A stretch of DNA of 64,000 nucleotides. Source: Pseudomonas sp. stari2 (GTDB lineage: Bacteria > Pseudomonadota > Gammaproteobacteria > Pseudomonadales > Pseudomonadaceae). The stretch is taken from assembly GCF_040760005.1 (NCBI RefSeq), contig NZ_CP099760.1, positions 1,855,501 through 1,919,500 of the forward strand, read 5' to 3'. This document shows, piece by piece, positions 18,101 to 26,348 of this stretch; position 1 is the stretch's first letter; each line of letters begins with the position of its first letter. The notes beneath the pieces are model-generated. The model had not been told where the DNA came from and did no database searches. It worked only from the letters and a program-made list of their open reading frames with translations. The translations under genes and the position numbers were made by a program.

Positions 18101-19191
18101 TCGGCTTTTTTCAGGCGAAAGGACAAGGCGATCTGGGTCTTGGCCAGTTGCCGCAGCGCGGTATTGGGAATTTTGATTTCGGGGATGCTCGGCACACTGG
18201 CCAGCGGCTCACCGGTGATTTCGATGTTGATCGGTGCCCCTTCATCCGGTGTGCCCCTGAGTCGGACGATGGGGATGTCACCGACCTTGAACTTGTTGCT
18301 GTCCATGGCAATGATCTGCGCCGTGCCATCGGTATCCCCCAGTTTGTCGGCGTCCAGCACATTGTTCAGCGCTTCCTTGCAGATTGGTGCGTTTAATCTG
18401 TCGGCGTCGACCGCGACCACCACACGCTGCTCATGACTCCAGTCTTCGGAGCGGTTGTCGACCATGTCGTAGAGCTCAAAGGCCACGGCGAGACCGGAAT
18501 CTCCGGAGTCACCCGCCTCGCGAATGGTTGCCTCGGTAATGTGCACGACAAGCGGCACTGTGCCGTCGGCCTCAGCCTGAGTCAGCGGTCCGTAGAGCAC
18601 GAAAACCCCGCCCCAGCTCACCTGGACCCAGTCACCGACCGCTGCGTCGGGATAGGGTTTTGGCCCGTCGTCGGAGGGGCCGATCGTGATCGGCACGCCA
18701 GCGGCGATGTTGTCCTTGTCGATGCCGCCCTCGAGAATCTCCTTGGGGACGGTCATTTTCAGTTTCGAGTGGCCCGGGCCTTCGTCGCTGTCATGGCCGC
18801 CGGGGCGGGTGAGTTTGACCCGCACCTGCATCACCTCGGAAGGCTCGGCCGTTCCGCCCTGTCGGGTGACGGCGTAGGACAGGGTGGACGAGCCATCACT
18901 GAAGCGCGCGGCGGGCACAAACATCGCCAGCGTGGTGTCGACTTCGTGTGCGTCAACGGTTTTGTTAAGTACTGCCTGACCACCCAATGAAATCACCAAC
19001 TTGTCGCCCCGGCTCATGACCCCCCACGCCCCGGCGCGACACAGCAAACCCTGTTTGGGGAAGTTGTCCTGCACGGCCGCCTTATTGAGCCCCCAGACAT
19101 TCGGCGCTTGCGACACGGGACCGGTGCGACCGGGAACGTCGAGCTCCTTGAGTACCAGCGGTGAGGAACCAGCGGGATTGTTGACAGTCAT
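15121..19191 (-). CDS. Large Ig-like repeat protein of unknown function, no signal peptide (protein A)
   Basis: A 1,356-residue protein made of successive ~90-110-residue beta-rich domains. The N-terminal two thirds are divergent (GDWVQVSWGG, GDKISARFTG, LWPL-type strands). Residues ~870-1250 hold four clearer bacterial Ig-like repeats with the pattern PTIT...V.LTG.A..GQ.V.V.DG...G......G.W......L..H.FTAKALY. A distinct last domain ends VNLDSNTYPIVH. No signal peptide, membrane anchor, RTX repeat or autotransporter barrel is visible. The ATG at 19191 is chosen because GGAG lies 8 bases upstream; the in-frame ATG at 19230 lacks a site. The last ~570 bases are clearly AT-richer than the rest, suggesting a swapped 3' module. 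It is paralogous to the 1,410-residue protein at 26349-30581 (both have VKLT.PGG.D near residue 135) and has a lux-box-like motif 63 bases upstream. Confidence 0.8.
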   Translation of the reverse strand: MTVNNPAGSSPLVLKELDVPGRTGPVSQAPNVWGLNKAAVQDNFPKQGLLCRAGAWGVMSRGDKLVISLGGQAVLNKTVDAHEVDTTLAMFVPAARFSDGSSTLSYAVTRQGGTAEPSEVMQVRVKLTRPGGHDSDEGPGHSKLKMTVPKEILEGGIDKDNIAAGVPITIGPSDDGPKPYPDAAVGDWVQVSWGGVFVLYGPLTQAEADGTVPLVVHITEATIREAGDSGDSGLAVAFELYDMVDNRSEDWSHEQRVVVAVDADRLNAPICKEALNNVLDADKLGDTDGTAQIIAMDSNKFKVGDIPIVRLRGTPDEGAPINIEITGEPLASVPSIPEIKIPNTALRQLAKTQIALSFRLKKADGSADLLSKTQFINVIGEVKRLLAPVALDAAQGALDPELAQARIQIPFDKSFAAGQAIKLFWLGTRPDLSTYLPDLPLRPITQGDITAGAPLLINVPGLHLKQIEGGKLEPYYQLLIEDAVLGTMNRVNATHAIRESIHAESLNVGEPRQELPEPKVDGVVDGVLPADTAGTTLTVEYLNTVKDDEVTYFWNGSKTGPDSDSVKLSSFTAGQPIPFTIKAELIKGNEGGTVEASYSIKWADGRPTSYSDVKAFSVGVALELKAPKIKEAPNDTSLVPNAAKDTLTAIVDYVGMVLGDKISARFTGASGTPAGGSHTAPEKTVTVLGPQEIALTNSVVAFNLNKAVTVSYTVERGNAPPLPSDIRSLAVQSLVLDLSNVPKILQAANNGDGLELDLEAIKSSATLRALGWPLIALKQWVWLRFKGTLNDNTPYDKAFWAQPGPVTNSGWITNDYYDSGVSATILNELKNLKDGSSFSIEFKAALGGSQIEVEAVSFPLRTYTIKAIADVKPVITRAEDSKGVEILPGGFTVDPAVTLIGTSAPGQKVQIFDGPTPDGQPTADPVTGIWKHTLSGRTLTLHTFTAKALYASGQTSAPLTFTVVALIVPTITNVLGANNAEVLEGTWTTSTTVKLKGKASLGQQVEVFDGTGASAVSKGKATANASGDWELSVPVAEESHRLYAQSLYHQVPTYSNVRTLTVTAATAPTITSVKGSPSNVEIPNGGSTVETSVTLTGTAAKGQKVDVLLGIVSKGQPTADPVTGIWTLVVTGLTAVLHSFTAKALYAPGAVSAARTFTVTAATPPNIVSVYVLPSGSPIGNDGYTDATSVRLSGTAANAMQVELFDGQTPLGTAPIDTTGRWTFTINALARTKHTFTAKGLYGSQPVSPSFSITVLPPYTPPVITAAYDPYNGNSYLPPGGTALYGQVKFTGTCYAYPIARNIGLRSQHGGHRAVPIDAGKTTWEGTTTHTYKGTINYFIQDIWVNLDSNTYPIVH

Positions 19192-19254
19192 CGCGCGAAC
19201 TCCGATCGAATGGCGGGGCGATGGAGGCATTGAACGGCGCTGTAGCGGGGTTGA

Positions 19255-19275
19255 CTACTGTCAGAAATTACAGGT
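19255..19275 (-). promoter_or_regulatory. 21-bp lux-box-like motif upstream of protein A gene
   Basis: Read toward the gene: ACCTGTAATTTCTGACAGTAG, containing a CT-N12-AG dyad (core 19258-19273), the shape of LuxR-family boxes. It ends 63 bases before the start codon. An identical copy in the opposite direction lies at 19655-19675, and a perfectly palindromic variant at 30655-30675. Confidence 0.6.
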
Positions 19276-19319
19276 GCGTGTGGGTTTAAGACAAACGGTG
19301 ACCTGTAGACCCAAACAAC

Positions 19320-19359
19320 AAAACCCGCCGTCCCGAGTGATCGGGGCGGCGGGTTTTTC
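19320..19359 (-). terminator. Intrinsic terminator after truncated DUF6124-like gene
   Basis: AAAACCCGCCGTCCCG, a short loop, CGGGGCGGCGGGTTTTT. It lies 5 bases beyond the stop of the truncated gene on the minus strand and is flanked by A and T runs. Its sequence closely matches the terminator at 14050-14091, as if gene and terminator were duplicated together. Confidence 0.85.
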
Positions 19360-19364
19360 TTTGC

Positions 19365-19634
19365 TCAGGTTACAGCGGACGCCTCAGACTTCAGCTCCAG
19401 ATTATCCAGCACCCGATTCACCGCCAGCTCCCCCAGCATGATCAACTGCGCAATCCCCAACAACACATGCCGCTGCGAGCCATCCACCAACCCGGCGAAG
19501 TCATTAGCCATGGTCTTGGCCGAAGTCAGGGTTTCGCAGGCGTCGGCCAGCAGTTCTTCGCTGTCGATGCCGGGGGCGATGAGGTAGCGGGTGTAGGATT
19601 TGAGCAGCGGTTTTCTGAAGATGAGGGGTTGCAT
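19365..19634 (-). pseudogene. 5'-truncated DUF6124-like gene copy
   Basis: The 89 codons match residues ~38-123 of the complete gene at 14216-14587 (shared blocks TRYLIAPGIDSEELLADAC, ETLTSAKTMA, RHVLLGI). The first ~37 codons, including the MIKPTPNPPE start and the structured leader, are missing. The only ATG at the junction (19634) has GGAG directly against it, too close to work. Similarity stops abruptly at about 19634, and 21 bases further out lies the lux-box-like motif of the rightward gene. It is probably a remnant left by recombination, although expression from read-through cannot be excluded. Confidence 0.7.
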
Positions 19635-19654
19635 CTCCGACGAACGGTCGCAAA

Positions 19655-19675
19655 ACCTGTAATTTCTGACAGTAG
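19655..19675 (+). promoter_or_regulatory. 21-bp lux-box-like motif upstream of protein B gene
   Basis: ACCTGTAATTTCTGACAGTAG on the plus strand, identical to the motif at 19255-19275 and in the same orientation relative to its gene. It ends 109 bases before the start codon at 19785. Confidence 0.6.
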
Positions 19676-19784
19676 CCAGCGAATATGCAACGTCGTTAAA
19701 TCACGTCAGAGCAACGATTTCTGAACCTGCAGATAACGTGCAGTTGTTCAGGGCGCGTAGCCATTTCGTGAGAGGGCGTCTGTC

Positions 19785-21713
19785 ATGCCGATGACTCGAA
19801 ACCAGATCGACTCTGTAGCTCCAGATCTGAAAAAACCCAGGGTTCCGATCATTCTCAAGGATGAGAACGGCGATGAAAGCCCCGATGGGCTGCTGCCGCG
19901 CAGCGCCTTGAGCGATGATCTGCAGGTGATTGTCCCTGACTGGATACCGCCCCCCGTCGCTGATCCCATCCCCTACATCATTTCCGTCAGTTGGGTGCTG
20001 GAGGGCGGCCCGTTCACTACGGTGTGCAGAGAGACATTCGATACGCCGGGGGAGAAGGTCTTGATAGTCCCTCGGGACAAGCTGGCGCATGGCATTTACG
20101 CCTTGTCCTACGAAGTGAATTATGGCGGGAACAAACAGTACTCCTTTGATACTCGAGTGACGGTCGATCGGCTGCCTCCGGATGATGGGCAAAGCCCCAG
20201 AGCCCTGATACTGCTGGACGTTCCCGGTGACGTCATTACCGACGACTACCTCACCCGTTTTGGCGAGGTCAGGTTTCAAGTCCAGTTCTATGTGGATGCC
20301 AAGGCCCGGGACCGTGCGATTTATTACTTGACCGACAACGACAATCCGCCGGACTCCGAGCAGGAAATTCGTGAGCAAGCATTCAGCCAGCAGGACATCG
20401 ATCAGAGGCAACTGATCATCACGATTTATGAAGCGGACATTCGGGTCAAGGGGCACGGCCAACGTTACTTTTATTACAAGTTGCGGGACTGGTCCGGCAA
20501 CACCGGACCGCGCTCCACTCTATTGCCGGTGTTTGTCGATCTGAAACCCGGACCCGGTAATCTCAAGCCGCCTCGTGTGCCCTTGTCGGCCCGGGGATTG
20601 ATCGACCGCGAGCATGCCCGCGAAGGGGCTACGAACCAGAAGGCTGTTACGGTTGAAATCGACCCTTATGACAATCCGGATGCTTCCGACAAACTTCTGA
20701 TCCAGTTGAACGGTCATGATCTTGCACCCCTCGATGTCGATCCTTCGAAGCCGGTACAGACCGCGACCGTGCCTTGGGCAACATTGACGGCCGACGGGCT
20801 CGGTCCCATGGACGTACGTGTCGACTACCGCGTCAGTCGGGGCGGGACGCCGACGCCGCCGTCACCCGAAACACGCGTGCCCTGCAACTTTAAAGTCGCA
20901 GGTCAAGACCACCCCGATGCGCCCGCACTGTTGAACACCAGACTGGCGAAAATCGAGATTTACGGCGCCGTTTCAAAACAGCTGAACAAGCTGCTTCCCG
21001 ATGACTACGAATTACCCGCCGAAGGGCAACTGGCACTTCATGACAATCCCGTACCTGGGGAAAAAGTTTTTCTGTATTGGGGAATCATCAGCACACCTGT
21101 TGCGGATTATGAAGTTCAACCCGGTGACACGACCGGGAAAATAATTCCCTTCAGTATCCCCTGGGAGTTTATCGGCCAGGACAAGGAAAATCCGGCGCTG
21201 CCTGTGCGGTACTTCACCGATAACGGTGTGAACCAGCAATTGGCCCCGACAACCCTGGTGAACGTGGCAATCATCATCATCAGGAATCTGCCCGAGCCGA
21301 CCTTCCCCGATGGCGGGCGGGAAGGGGTACTCAATTGCTGCGCTAACCCACGGTTGTGGGTGCATGTGAAAGTCCATGTCAAAGGGAATGCCGCGTTCGA
21401 CGAGGACGATACTGTCGAGCTGCGTTGGCAAGGGTGTCTGGGCCCTAATGGAACTTCCCCTATTCCGGGCGTCGTGGACTCTTTTGAAACGACGCTGAGT
21501 CTTGATCAGGCACGCAATGGTTTTGACGTACTGGTGACTGACTATGAAAAGTTGATTGCGCCCATGGTCAATTATGGATCGGCGCTTTGTCGTTACTTTT
21601 TGAGAAAGAGTAATGGCGGGCGAGGAGAGTCCAGGCCGGATTTCGTGGTTGTCAATAGAACCATGCCCAGTACGGAAGTGTGTGGGCCGGATAATGACCT
21701 TTGTGATCAGTGA
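19785..21713 (+). CDS. 642-residue Ig-like domain protein of unknown function (protein B)
   Basis: A protein of 642 residues starting MPMTRNQIDSVAPDLKKPRVP, with no signal peptide or membrane segment. It consists of about five or six beta-rich domains, each with strand patterns such as ALSYEVNYGGNKQYSFDTRVTVDRLPP and VDYRVSRGGTPTPPS. The final domain is Cys-rich (LNCCANPR, WQGCLG, ALCRYF, EVCGPDNDLCDQ). GAGAGGG before the ATG supports the start. The following gene on the same strand encodes a protein of exactly the same length with the same domain plan, including a last domain beginning LNC. No enzyme motif was seen. A lux-box-like motif lies upstream, so co-regulation with proteins A and D is likely. 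Function and export are unknown. Confidence 0.75.
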   Translation: MPMTRNQIDSVAPDLKKPRVPIILKDENGDESPDGLLPRSALSDDLQVIVPDWIPPPVADPIPYIISVSWVLEGGPFTTVCRETFDTPGEKVLIVPRDKLAHGIYALSYEVNYGGNKQYSFDTRVTVDRLPPDDGQSPRALILLDVPGDVITDDYLTRFGEVRFQVQFYVDAKARDRAIYYLTDNDNPPDSEQEIREQAFSQQDIDQRQLIITIYEADIRVKGHGQRYFYYKLRDWSGNTGPRSTLLPVFVDLKPGPGNLKPPRVPLSARGLIDREHAREGATNQKAVTVEIDPYDNPDASDKLLIQLNGHDLAPLDVDPSKPVQTATVPWATLTADGLGPMDVRVDYRVSRGGTPTPPSPETRVPCNFKVAGQDHPDAPALLNTRLAKIEIYGAVSKQLNKLLPDDYELPAEGQLALHDNPVPGEKVFLYWGIISTPVADYEVQPGDTTGKIIPFSIPWEFIGQDKENPALPVRYFTDNGVNQQLAPTTLVNVAIIIIRNLPEPTFPDGGREGVLNCCANPRLWVHVKVHVKGNAAFDEDDTVELRWQGCLGPNGTSPIPGVVDSFETTLSLDQARNGFDVLVTDYEKLIAPMVNYGSALCRYFLRKSNGGRGESRPDFVVVNRTMPSTEVCGPDNDLCDQ

Positions 21714-21881
21714 TCTCGCCGAAGTGGCAGGTGTTTAAGGAAGTAGGGGCGGGTAATAACTGCTGATGCGCAAAGTCGTGCCGATGCAGTGTTTTTTTGA
21801 TTTGCGGTTGGTTTCAGGTGTTCTGACACGGGGTTGCAATACCCTTTGTCATTTAATCAAGTCACTGAAAGGATGATCAAG

Positions 21882-23810
21882 ATGAACAGTGTCATTAAGT
21901 TGACCCCGGTACAAAGTCGTGAGCGTTATTTGAATATTCTCCGAAATGCACCTAAAGCGGACTTTGAGCCGCCTGTGCTGGATGATGACAATCCGCTGCT
22001 GCCTGATGAAAGTGACGATGATCCGAATCAATTGCACAAACAGTATCAAGGATTTTCATTGAAAGTGAATGTCCTCAGGTTCGACGGGGCTGACGATAAT
22101 CCTCCTGTTGACGGGTTTATAAATCTGGCTTGGGATGGCACTCAGCGAGGCACCCGGCATAGATACACAACCCCTATTGATTCTGGAGTTATTGTAATCC
22201 CCATGGAGTTGCCAGAAGGTTTTACGAATGTTTCCGGGCCTCACACGTTGAGCTATGTGCTCAATCATGGAGGGAACACGAAAACTATTCCGGATCTGAT
22301 CATCAATATCGACACTACGCCACCTGATGTCAGCGGTCTTGTTACTCTTCCTCCCGAGGTGGAGACCAACGGGATTACCAAGCCTTATCTGGATGCCCAC
22401 GGTTTTGTCCTGATTACCATGCCAACCGTCGCCGACATCAAAAAAGGGGACGAGTATGAATGTTATTTTGGCTCGACATTTCCGACACCGGTACACGTAG
22501 GAGATTTTCCTGTTGTCGATCCTCTTGTTCCCGTTACCTTTAGACTGACGACCGCAATGGTCGGAACTGAAGAGGGTGAGAAAGCGATTTTTTACTATCG
22601 TAAGGATCGGAAAGGTAACCGAAGTCTAAATTCGCCTTTCAAACGAGTGAACGTAACATTGACGGATCCTCCAGCGAATTTGGAGGATCCAAGTATTCCG
22701 CTGTTTGATAACGACACGGCACCGAAGAAGATTGACCTCGCCGACGCTCGGATGCGCCCAGGGGTTGGGATCATCGATCAGTATGACAATTTTGTGGATG
22801 GTGATGAACTTGAGGTCACCGTCGATGGCGTTGTAATGTCAGCACAAAAAATCGCTGGCTTCCCTACTTATGTAGAGATTCCTTATTCGTACTGGCATAA
22901 CGGTGATCTCGGAGAAAAAACCATTGAGGTCAGCTATAAAATAAAACGTGGAACGATTCGGCATCCTGCCAGTAATCCCCCCAAAAACGACGCTGTACTA
23001 GTCGATCTGCGTCGGCCAGGGGGCGGCGAAGGTCCAGATGATCCAAATCCCGATTTTCTTCCGGTAGATGTTCAAGGTGCGGGCGGTAATCCGGTTAACG
23101 TATTGACGGTGCTGGACAAGGATCAAGATGTTGAAGTAACAGTGGCCGCGTTCCCAGGTATCAAGGATAAAGATATTGCCACGCTGATCTGGAACGGGGT
23201 TGAAGTTACAGACGCTGAGGGCGGCGTTCTTACGTTGGATGGTACGGAGACAGATCTGGATTGGACGATCGATTGGTCTGTTGTGGACGCCGGTGGGAAC
23301 GGTACGGATGTTCAAGTTACTTATAAAGTCACCAACCCTGATGTGAATGATAACGAAGAACGCTCACTTCCACAGGATGTTGATGTATTTATCAGGCCGG
23401 GTAGTGTGCCTCAGGCAAAGTTCCAGCATCTCGATCCGGATTTTGAATATTTGAACTGCCCTTCGTTGCGAAGCCATCCGGTACTTGTAAAATGTATCGA
23501 GGTTTTCGTTCCGGCCGGTGAGCCACAATTGGAAGGCCAGACGTTGACCTTCACTTATCAGGGGTACAGTGACTCGGCTGGCAGTACAGTGATACCGAAT
23601 AACAAAGAGGAAGTAACGTACAAGCCAGACTCATCGGATGTGCAGAATGGCTTTACCATCAGTTTTCCGTATCAAAAATTTCTTGATACAGGAAATGCAT
23701 GGGGGGCTGTGAGTTATAGCGCTGTGATTGATGGGCGGCCTACACCCTCGGAGCGTCACTTGGTCAGGGTGCTCATGAGGAATGGTGATACGACACCTTG
23801 CACGATTTGA
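21882..23810 (+). CDS. 642-residue Ig-like domain protein, paralogue of protein B (protein C)
   Basis: A 642-residue protein starting MNSVIKLTPVQSRERYLN. The ATG at 21882 follows GAAAGGA by eight bases; a TTG-initiated extension from 21834 lacks a site. There is no signal peptide. An acidic, proline-rich N-terminus (PVLDDDNPLLPDESDDDPNQ) is followed by ~100-residue beta domains: HTLSYVLNHGGNTKTIPDLIINID parallels LSYEVNYGGNKQYSFDTRVTVD of protein B. The last domain again carries paired cysteines (LNCPSL, LVKCIEVF, TTPCTI). The gene is AT-richer than its surroundings. Only half of the shared upstream motif (TTCTGACA at 21821-21828) is present, so it may depend on the protein B promoter, 168 bases further upstream in the same direction. 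Function unknown. Confidence 0.75.
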   Translation: MNSVIKLTPVQSRERYLNILRNAPKADFEPPVLDDDNPLLPDESDDDPNQLHKQYQGFSLKVNVLRFDGADDNPPVDGFINLAWDGTQRGTRHRYTTPIDSGVIVIPMELPEGFTNVSGPHTLSYVLNHGGNTKTIPDLIINIDTTPPDVSGLVTLPPEVETNGITKPYLDAHGFVLITMPTVADIKKGDEYECYFGSTFPTPVHVGDFPVVDPLVPVTFRLTTAMVGTEEGEKAIFYYRKDRKGNRSLNSPFKRVNVTLTDPPANLEDPSIPLFDNDTAPKKIDLADARMRPGVGIIDQYDNFVDGDELEVTVDGVVMSAQKIAGFPTYVEIPYSYWHNGDLGEKTIEVSYKIKRGTIRHPASNPPKNDAVLVDLRRPGGGEGPDDPNPDFLPVDVQGAGGNPVNVLTVLDKDQDVEVTVAAFPGIKDKDIATLIWNGVEVTDAEGGVLTLDGTETDLDWTIDWSVVDAGGNGTDVQVTYKVTNPDVNDNEERSLPQDVDVFIRPGSVPQAKFQHLDPDFEYLNCPSLRSHPVLVKCIEVFVPAGEPQLEGQTLTFTYQGYSDSAGSTVIPNNKEEVTYKPDSSDVQNGFTISFPYQKFLDTGNAWGAVSYSAVIDGRPTPSERHLVRVLMRNGDTTPCTI

Positions 23811-23819
23811 CAGGAAATT

Positions 23820-23848
23820 TCGGGAGGCCATTGCCTCCCGTTTTTTTG
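23820..23848 (+). terminator. Intrinsic terminator after protein C gene
   Basis: CGGGAGGC-CATT-GCCTCCCG followed by seven T residues, about 10 bases after the stop codon. Confidence 0.92.
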
Positions 23849-23985
23849 TTCAGAGAGGTTTCAGGGTTTTTCCTTATTCGTTATCGGACTTGTCCTACAT
23901 TTTTCCGAGAGAAATCCGATTATCTTCCGCGCTCACTTTTTCAAGTAGATGCTTTTCGCATTTTTAATGATCTGGAGGTGGATAA

Positions 23986-26280
23986 ATGAAAGTATTTGGC
24001 GGAAGGCTTGTCAGTCCTGCTTTAAAAAGCGCGTTTGGTGTATTGGTTGTCATACCCGCCTTTTCCTTGTCTGGCACTGGTGTGCAGGCCGCGACTATCG
24101 TCGACAACACTTCACTGAATATCGATTCAACGACAACGCCGATTGATTACCTGGTGCGCAACAACGGGGTGTTGAACGTCAACGGCGCAACCACCCAGTC
24201 GATCACCATTCAATCCGGCTCGACGCTGAACATCAATGGCGCCACGGTCGAAAGCAATCCCGGCGTCGAAGGCATATTGGTCACCAGCAGCCGGGGCACC
24301 ATCAACCAGGCCAGCGTGACCAGCGACGACATAGGTCTGGCCGTCAACCGCTCTTCGATTGTCGCCGGCGGCTCCACTGTGGATGTTTCCCACAGTCAAA
24401 TTCGCGGTGACGTCTTTGGTGCGCAAGTCACGGGGCTGAGTACCTTGTCGCTGGTCAATACACAGGTGACTGGCACGGGTGCGAACGGCATCGGCGTGAA
24501 CATTCTGGGTGGGCAGGTGAATGCCTCCGTCGGGACGCAAATCACCGGTCAGACCACAGGCGTGCGCATGGTCAACGATACGGCCAATGTCGGCGCTCGT
24601 ACGCTCTCGCTGGATAACGCCACCGTACAAGGCGTTAACGGCTCTGCGATTCTGGTGACGAGCGGTACGAATGCCACCGTCAATCTGTCGAATGGCGCCA
24701 ACCTGCTGGCCGGCAACAACAACTTGCTCGACGTCCAGGGCGCTTCCACCGCCGCCATGTCCGTCAACAACAGCAGCCTGCAAGGCAACATCAACATCGC
24801 CGGCAACAGCACCGGCAACCTCACCTTCGATCAGGGCCGAATGACCGGCGACGTATTGGTCGAAAACGGCTCGACCGCCAACGTCACTCTGCAAAACAGT
24901 TCGCAGTTCACCGGCCGTCTCGACAAGGTCAACGGTGTGACGGTCAACAGCAATTCGATCTGGACCCTGACCGGCAATGACACTATCGGAACACTCGCCA
25001 TGAACGGTGGGACGGTTCGCTTTGGTGCGCAGGATGTGCCGAATACCTTCTACCAGTTGAACGTCGGTACGCTCGCCGGCTCGCCGGATGGTTCCAGTAC
25101 TTTTGCCATGAAGGGCAACTTCGCCACGGGGCAGCATGACTTCCTCAATGTCACCGGTGTGGCGACCGGGCAGTTCGGTTTGTTGGTGGCGGCGTCCGGC
25201 CTGGATGCGGTGAATCCACAGCAACTGACCCTGGTGCACACGGCCGCGGGCGATGCGCAATTTGCTTTGACGGGCGGGCGAGTGGATCTCGGTACCTGGT
25301 CCTATGATCTGGCCCAGCGACCGGGAGGAACGGGCGGCACCGAGTGGTTCCTCGATCCGACCACCCAGGTGATCAGTCCCGGCGCCAGTGCGGTGCTGGC
25401 CCTGTTCAACTCTCCGATCACCCTGTTGTACGGCGAAGCCAGTTCATTGCGCAGCCGAATGGGTGAATTGCGTTTCAACGGTGGGCAGTCGGGAGCCTGG
25501 GCACGCACTTATGGTAATCAGTACAACGTTTCCAAAAGTTCCGGTGTGGCGTACAAGCAGAACCAGCAAGGACTTTCCCTTGGAGCCGATGCCCGGGTGA
25601 ATGACAGCGATGTGCTGGTGGGTGTGATGGGTGGCTACAGTCAATCCGATCTGAATCTTGATCACGGCACCTCGGGCACAGTCAAGAGTTACTACTTCGG
25701 GCCCTACGTGACGTGGATGGACCGCGACACCGGTTACTACGTTGACGGTGTGCTGAAATTCAACCGGTTCCAGAACGAGGCCAAGGTCAGTCTGAGTGAC
25801 GGCACGCGTGCCAAGGGTGATTACGATAACTGGGGTGTCAATGCATCGGTAGAAGCCGGTCGTCACATCAAGTTAAGCAACGATTATTTCATCGAGCCGT
25901 TTGCCCAGTTTTCGGCAGCGCAGATCCAGGGCAAACGCTTCAGCCTGGACAACGACATGCAGGCTGATGGCGATCGCACCCGTTCATTGCTGGGCAAGGC
26001 GGGCGCCACGTTCGGGCGCAACTTCGACATTGGCAACGGTGCTGTGGCGCAACCTTATGTGCGCGCGGCCATTGCCCATGAGTTTGCGAACAACAACGAA
26101 GTGAAGGTCAACAACAACGTGTTCAACAACGACCTGTCGGGCTCGCGGGCGGAGTTTGGCACGGGTGTGGCGGTGGCGTTGTCGGACAAATGGCAGGTAC
26201 ATGTCGATCTGGATTACGCCAATGGCAAGCATATCGAGCAGCCTTGGGGGGGGAATGTGGGGTTGCGGTATAGCTGGTAA
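23986..26280 (+). CDS. Classical autotransporter with pertactin-like passenger and beta-barrel
   Basis: A 764-residue type Va autotransporter. An extended signal peptide (about 36 residues, ending GVQA-ATIVDN) leads into a right-handed beta-helix passenger (about 37-480) rich in short repeats with Asn, Ser, Thr and Val (TVDVSHSQIRGD, SNGANLLAGNNNLLDVQGAS). A linker then leads into a 12-stranded barrel domain (about 500-764; SGAWARTYGNQYNVS, YYVDGVLKFNRFQNEAKV, ending GLRYSW). GGAGG lies upstream of the ATG. It is flanked by terminators on both sides and by Ig-like protein genes on both flanks. No protease triad is apparent in the passenger, so an adhesin-type role is more likely. It could present or interact with the neighbouring signal-less Ig-like proteins, but that is speculation. 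Confidence 0.88.
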   Translation: MKVFGGRLVSPALKSAFGVLVVIPAFSLSGTGVQAATIVDNTSLNIDSTTTPIDYLVRNNGVLNVNGATTQSITIQSGSTLNINGATVESNPGVEGILVTSSRGTINQASVTSDDIGLAVNRSSIVAGGSTVDVSHSQIRGDVFGAQVTGLSTLSLVNTQVTGTGANGIGVNILGGQVNASVGTQITGQTTGVRMVNDTANVGARTLSLDNATVQGVNGSAILVTSGTNATVNLSNGANLLAGNNNLLDVQGASTAAMSVNNSSLQGNINIAGNSTGNLTFDQGRMTGDVLVENGSTANVTLQNSSQFTGRLDKVNGVTVNSNSIWTLTGNDTIGTLAMNGGTVRFGAQDVPNTFYQLNVGTLAGSPDGSSTFAMKGNFATGQHDFLNVTGVATGQFGLLVAASGLDAVNPQQLTLVHTAAGDAQFALTGGRVDLGTWSYDLAQRPGGTGGTEWFLDPTTQVISPGASAVLALFNSPITLLYGEASSLRSRMGELRFNGGQSGAWARTYGNQYNVSKSSGVAYKQNQQGLSLGADARVNDSDVLVGVMGGYSQSDLNLDHGTSGTVKSYYFGPYVTWMDRDTGYYVDGVLKFNRFQNEAKVSLSDGTRAKGDYDNWGVNASVEAGRHIKLSNDYFIEPFAQFSAAQIQGKRFSLDNDMQADGDRTRSLLGKAGATFGRNFDIGNGAVAQPYVRAAIAHEFANNNEVKVNNNVFNNDLSGSRAEFGTGVAVALSDKWQVHVDLDYANGKHIEQPWGGNVGLRYSW

Positions 26281-26301
26281 GTCACAGTCCCTGACTATAA
26301 G

Positions 26302-26337
26302 AAAGCCGCTACTCCCTCGCAGAGTAGCGGCTTTTTT
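26302..26337. terminator. Bidirectional terminator between convergent autotransporter and protein D genes
   Basis: AAAGCCGCTACT / AGTAGCGGCTTTTTT with a 9-base loop. A and T runs are on both flanks, consistent with use from both converging genes. Confidence 0.9.
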
Positions 26338-26348
26338 GTGCCTGGCTT

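Noticed and set aside
21811..21831. Fourth copy of the lux-box-like motif upstream of protein C
   Set aside because: Only the right half (TTCTGACA) is conserved; the left arm is missing, so it was not counted as a full site.
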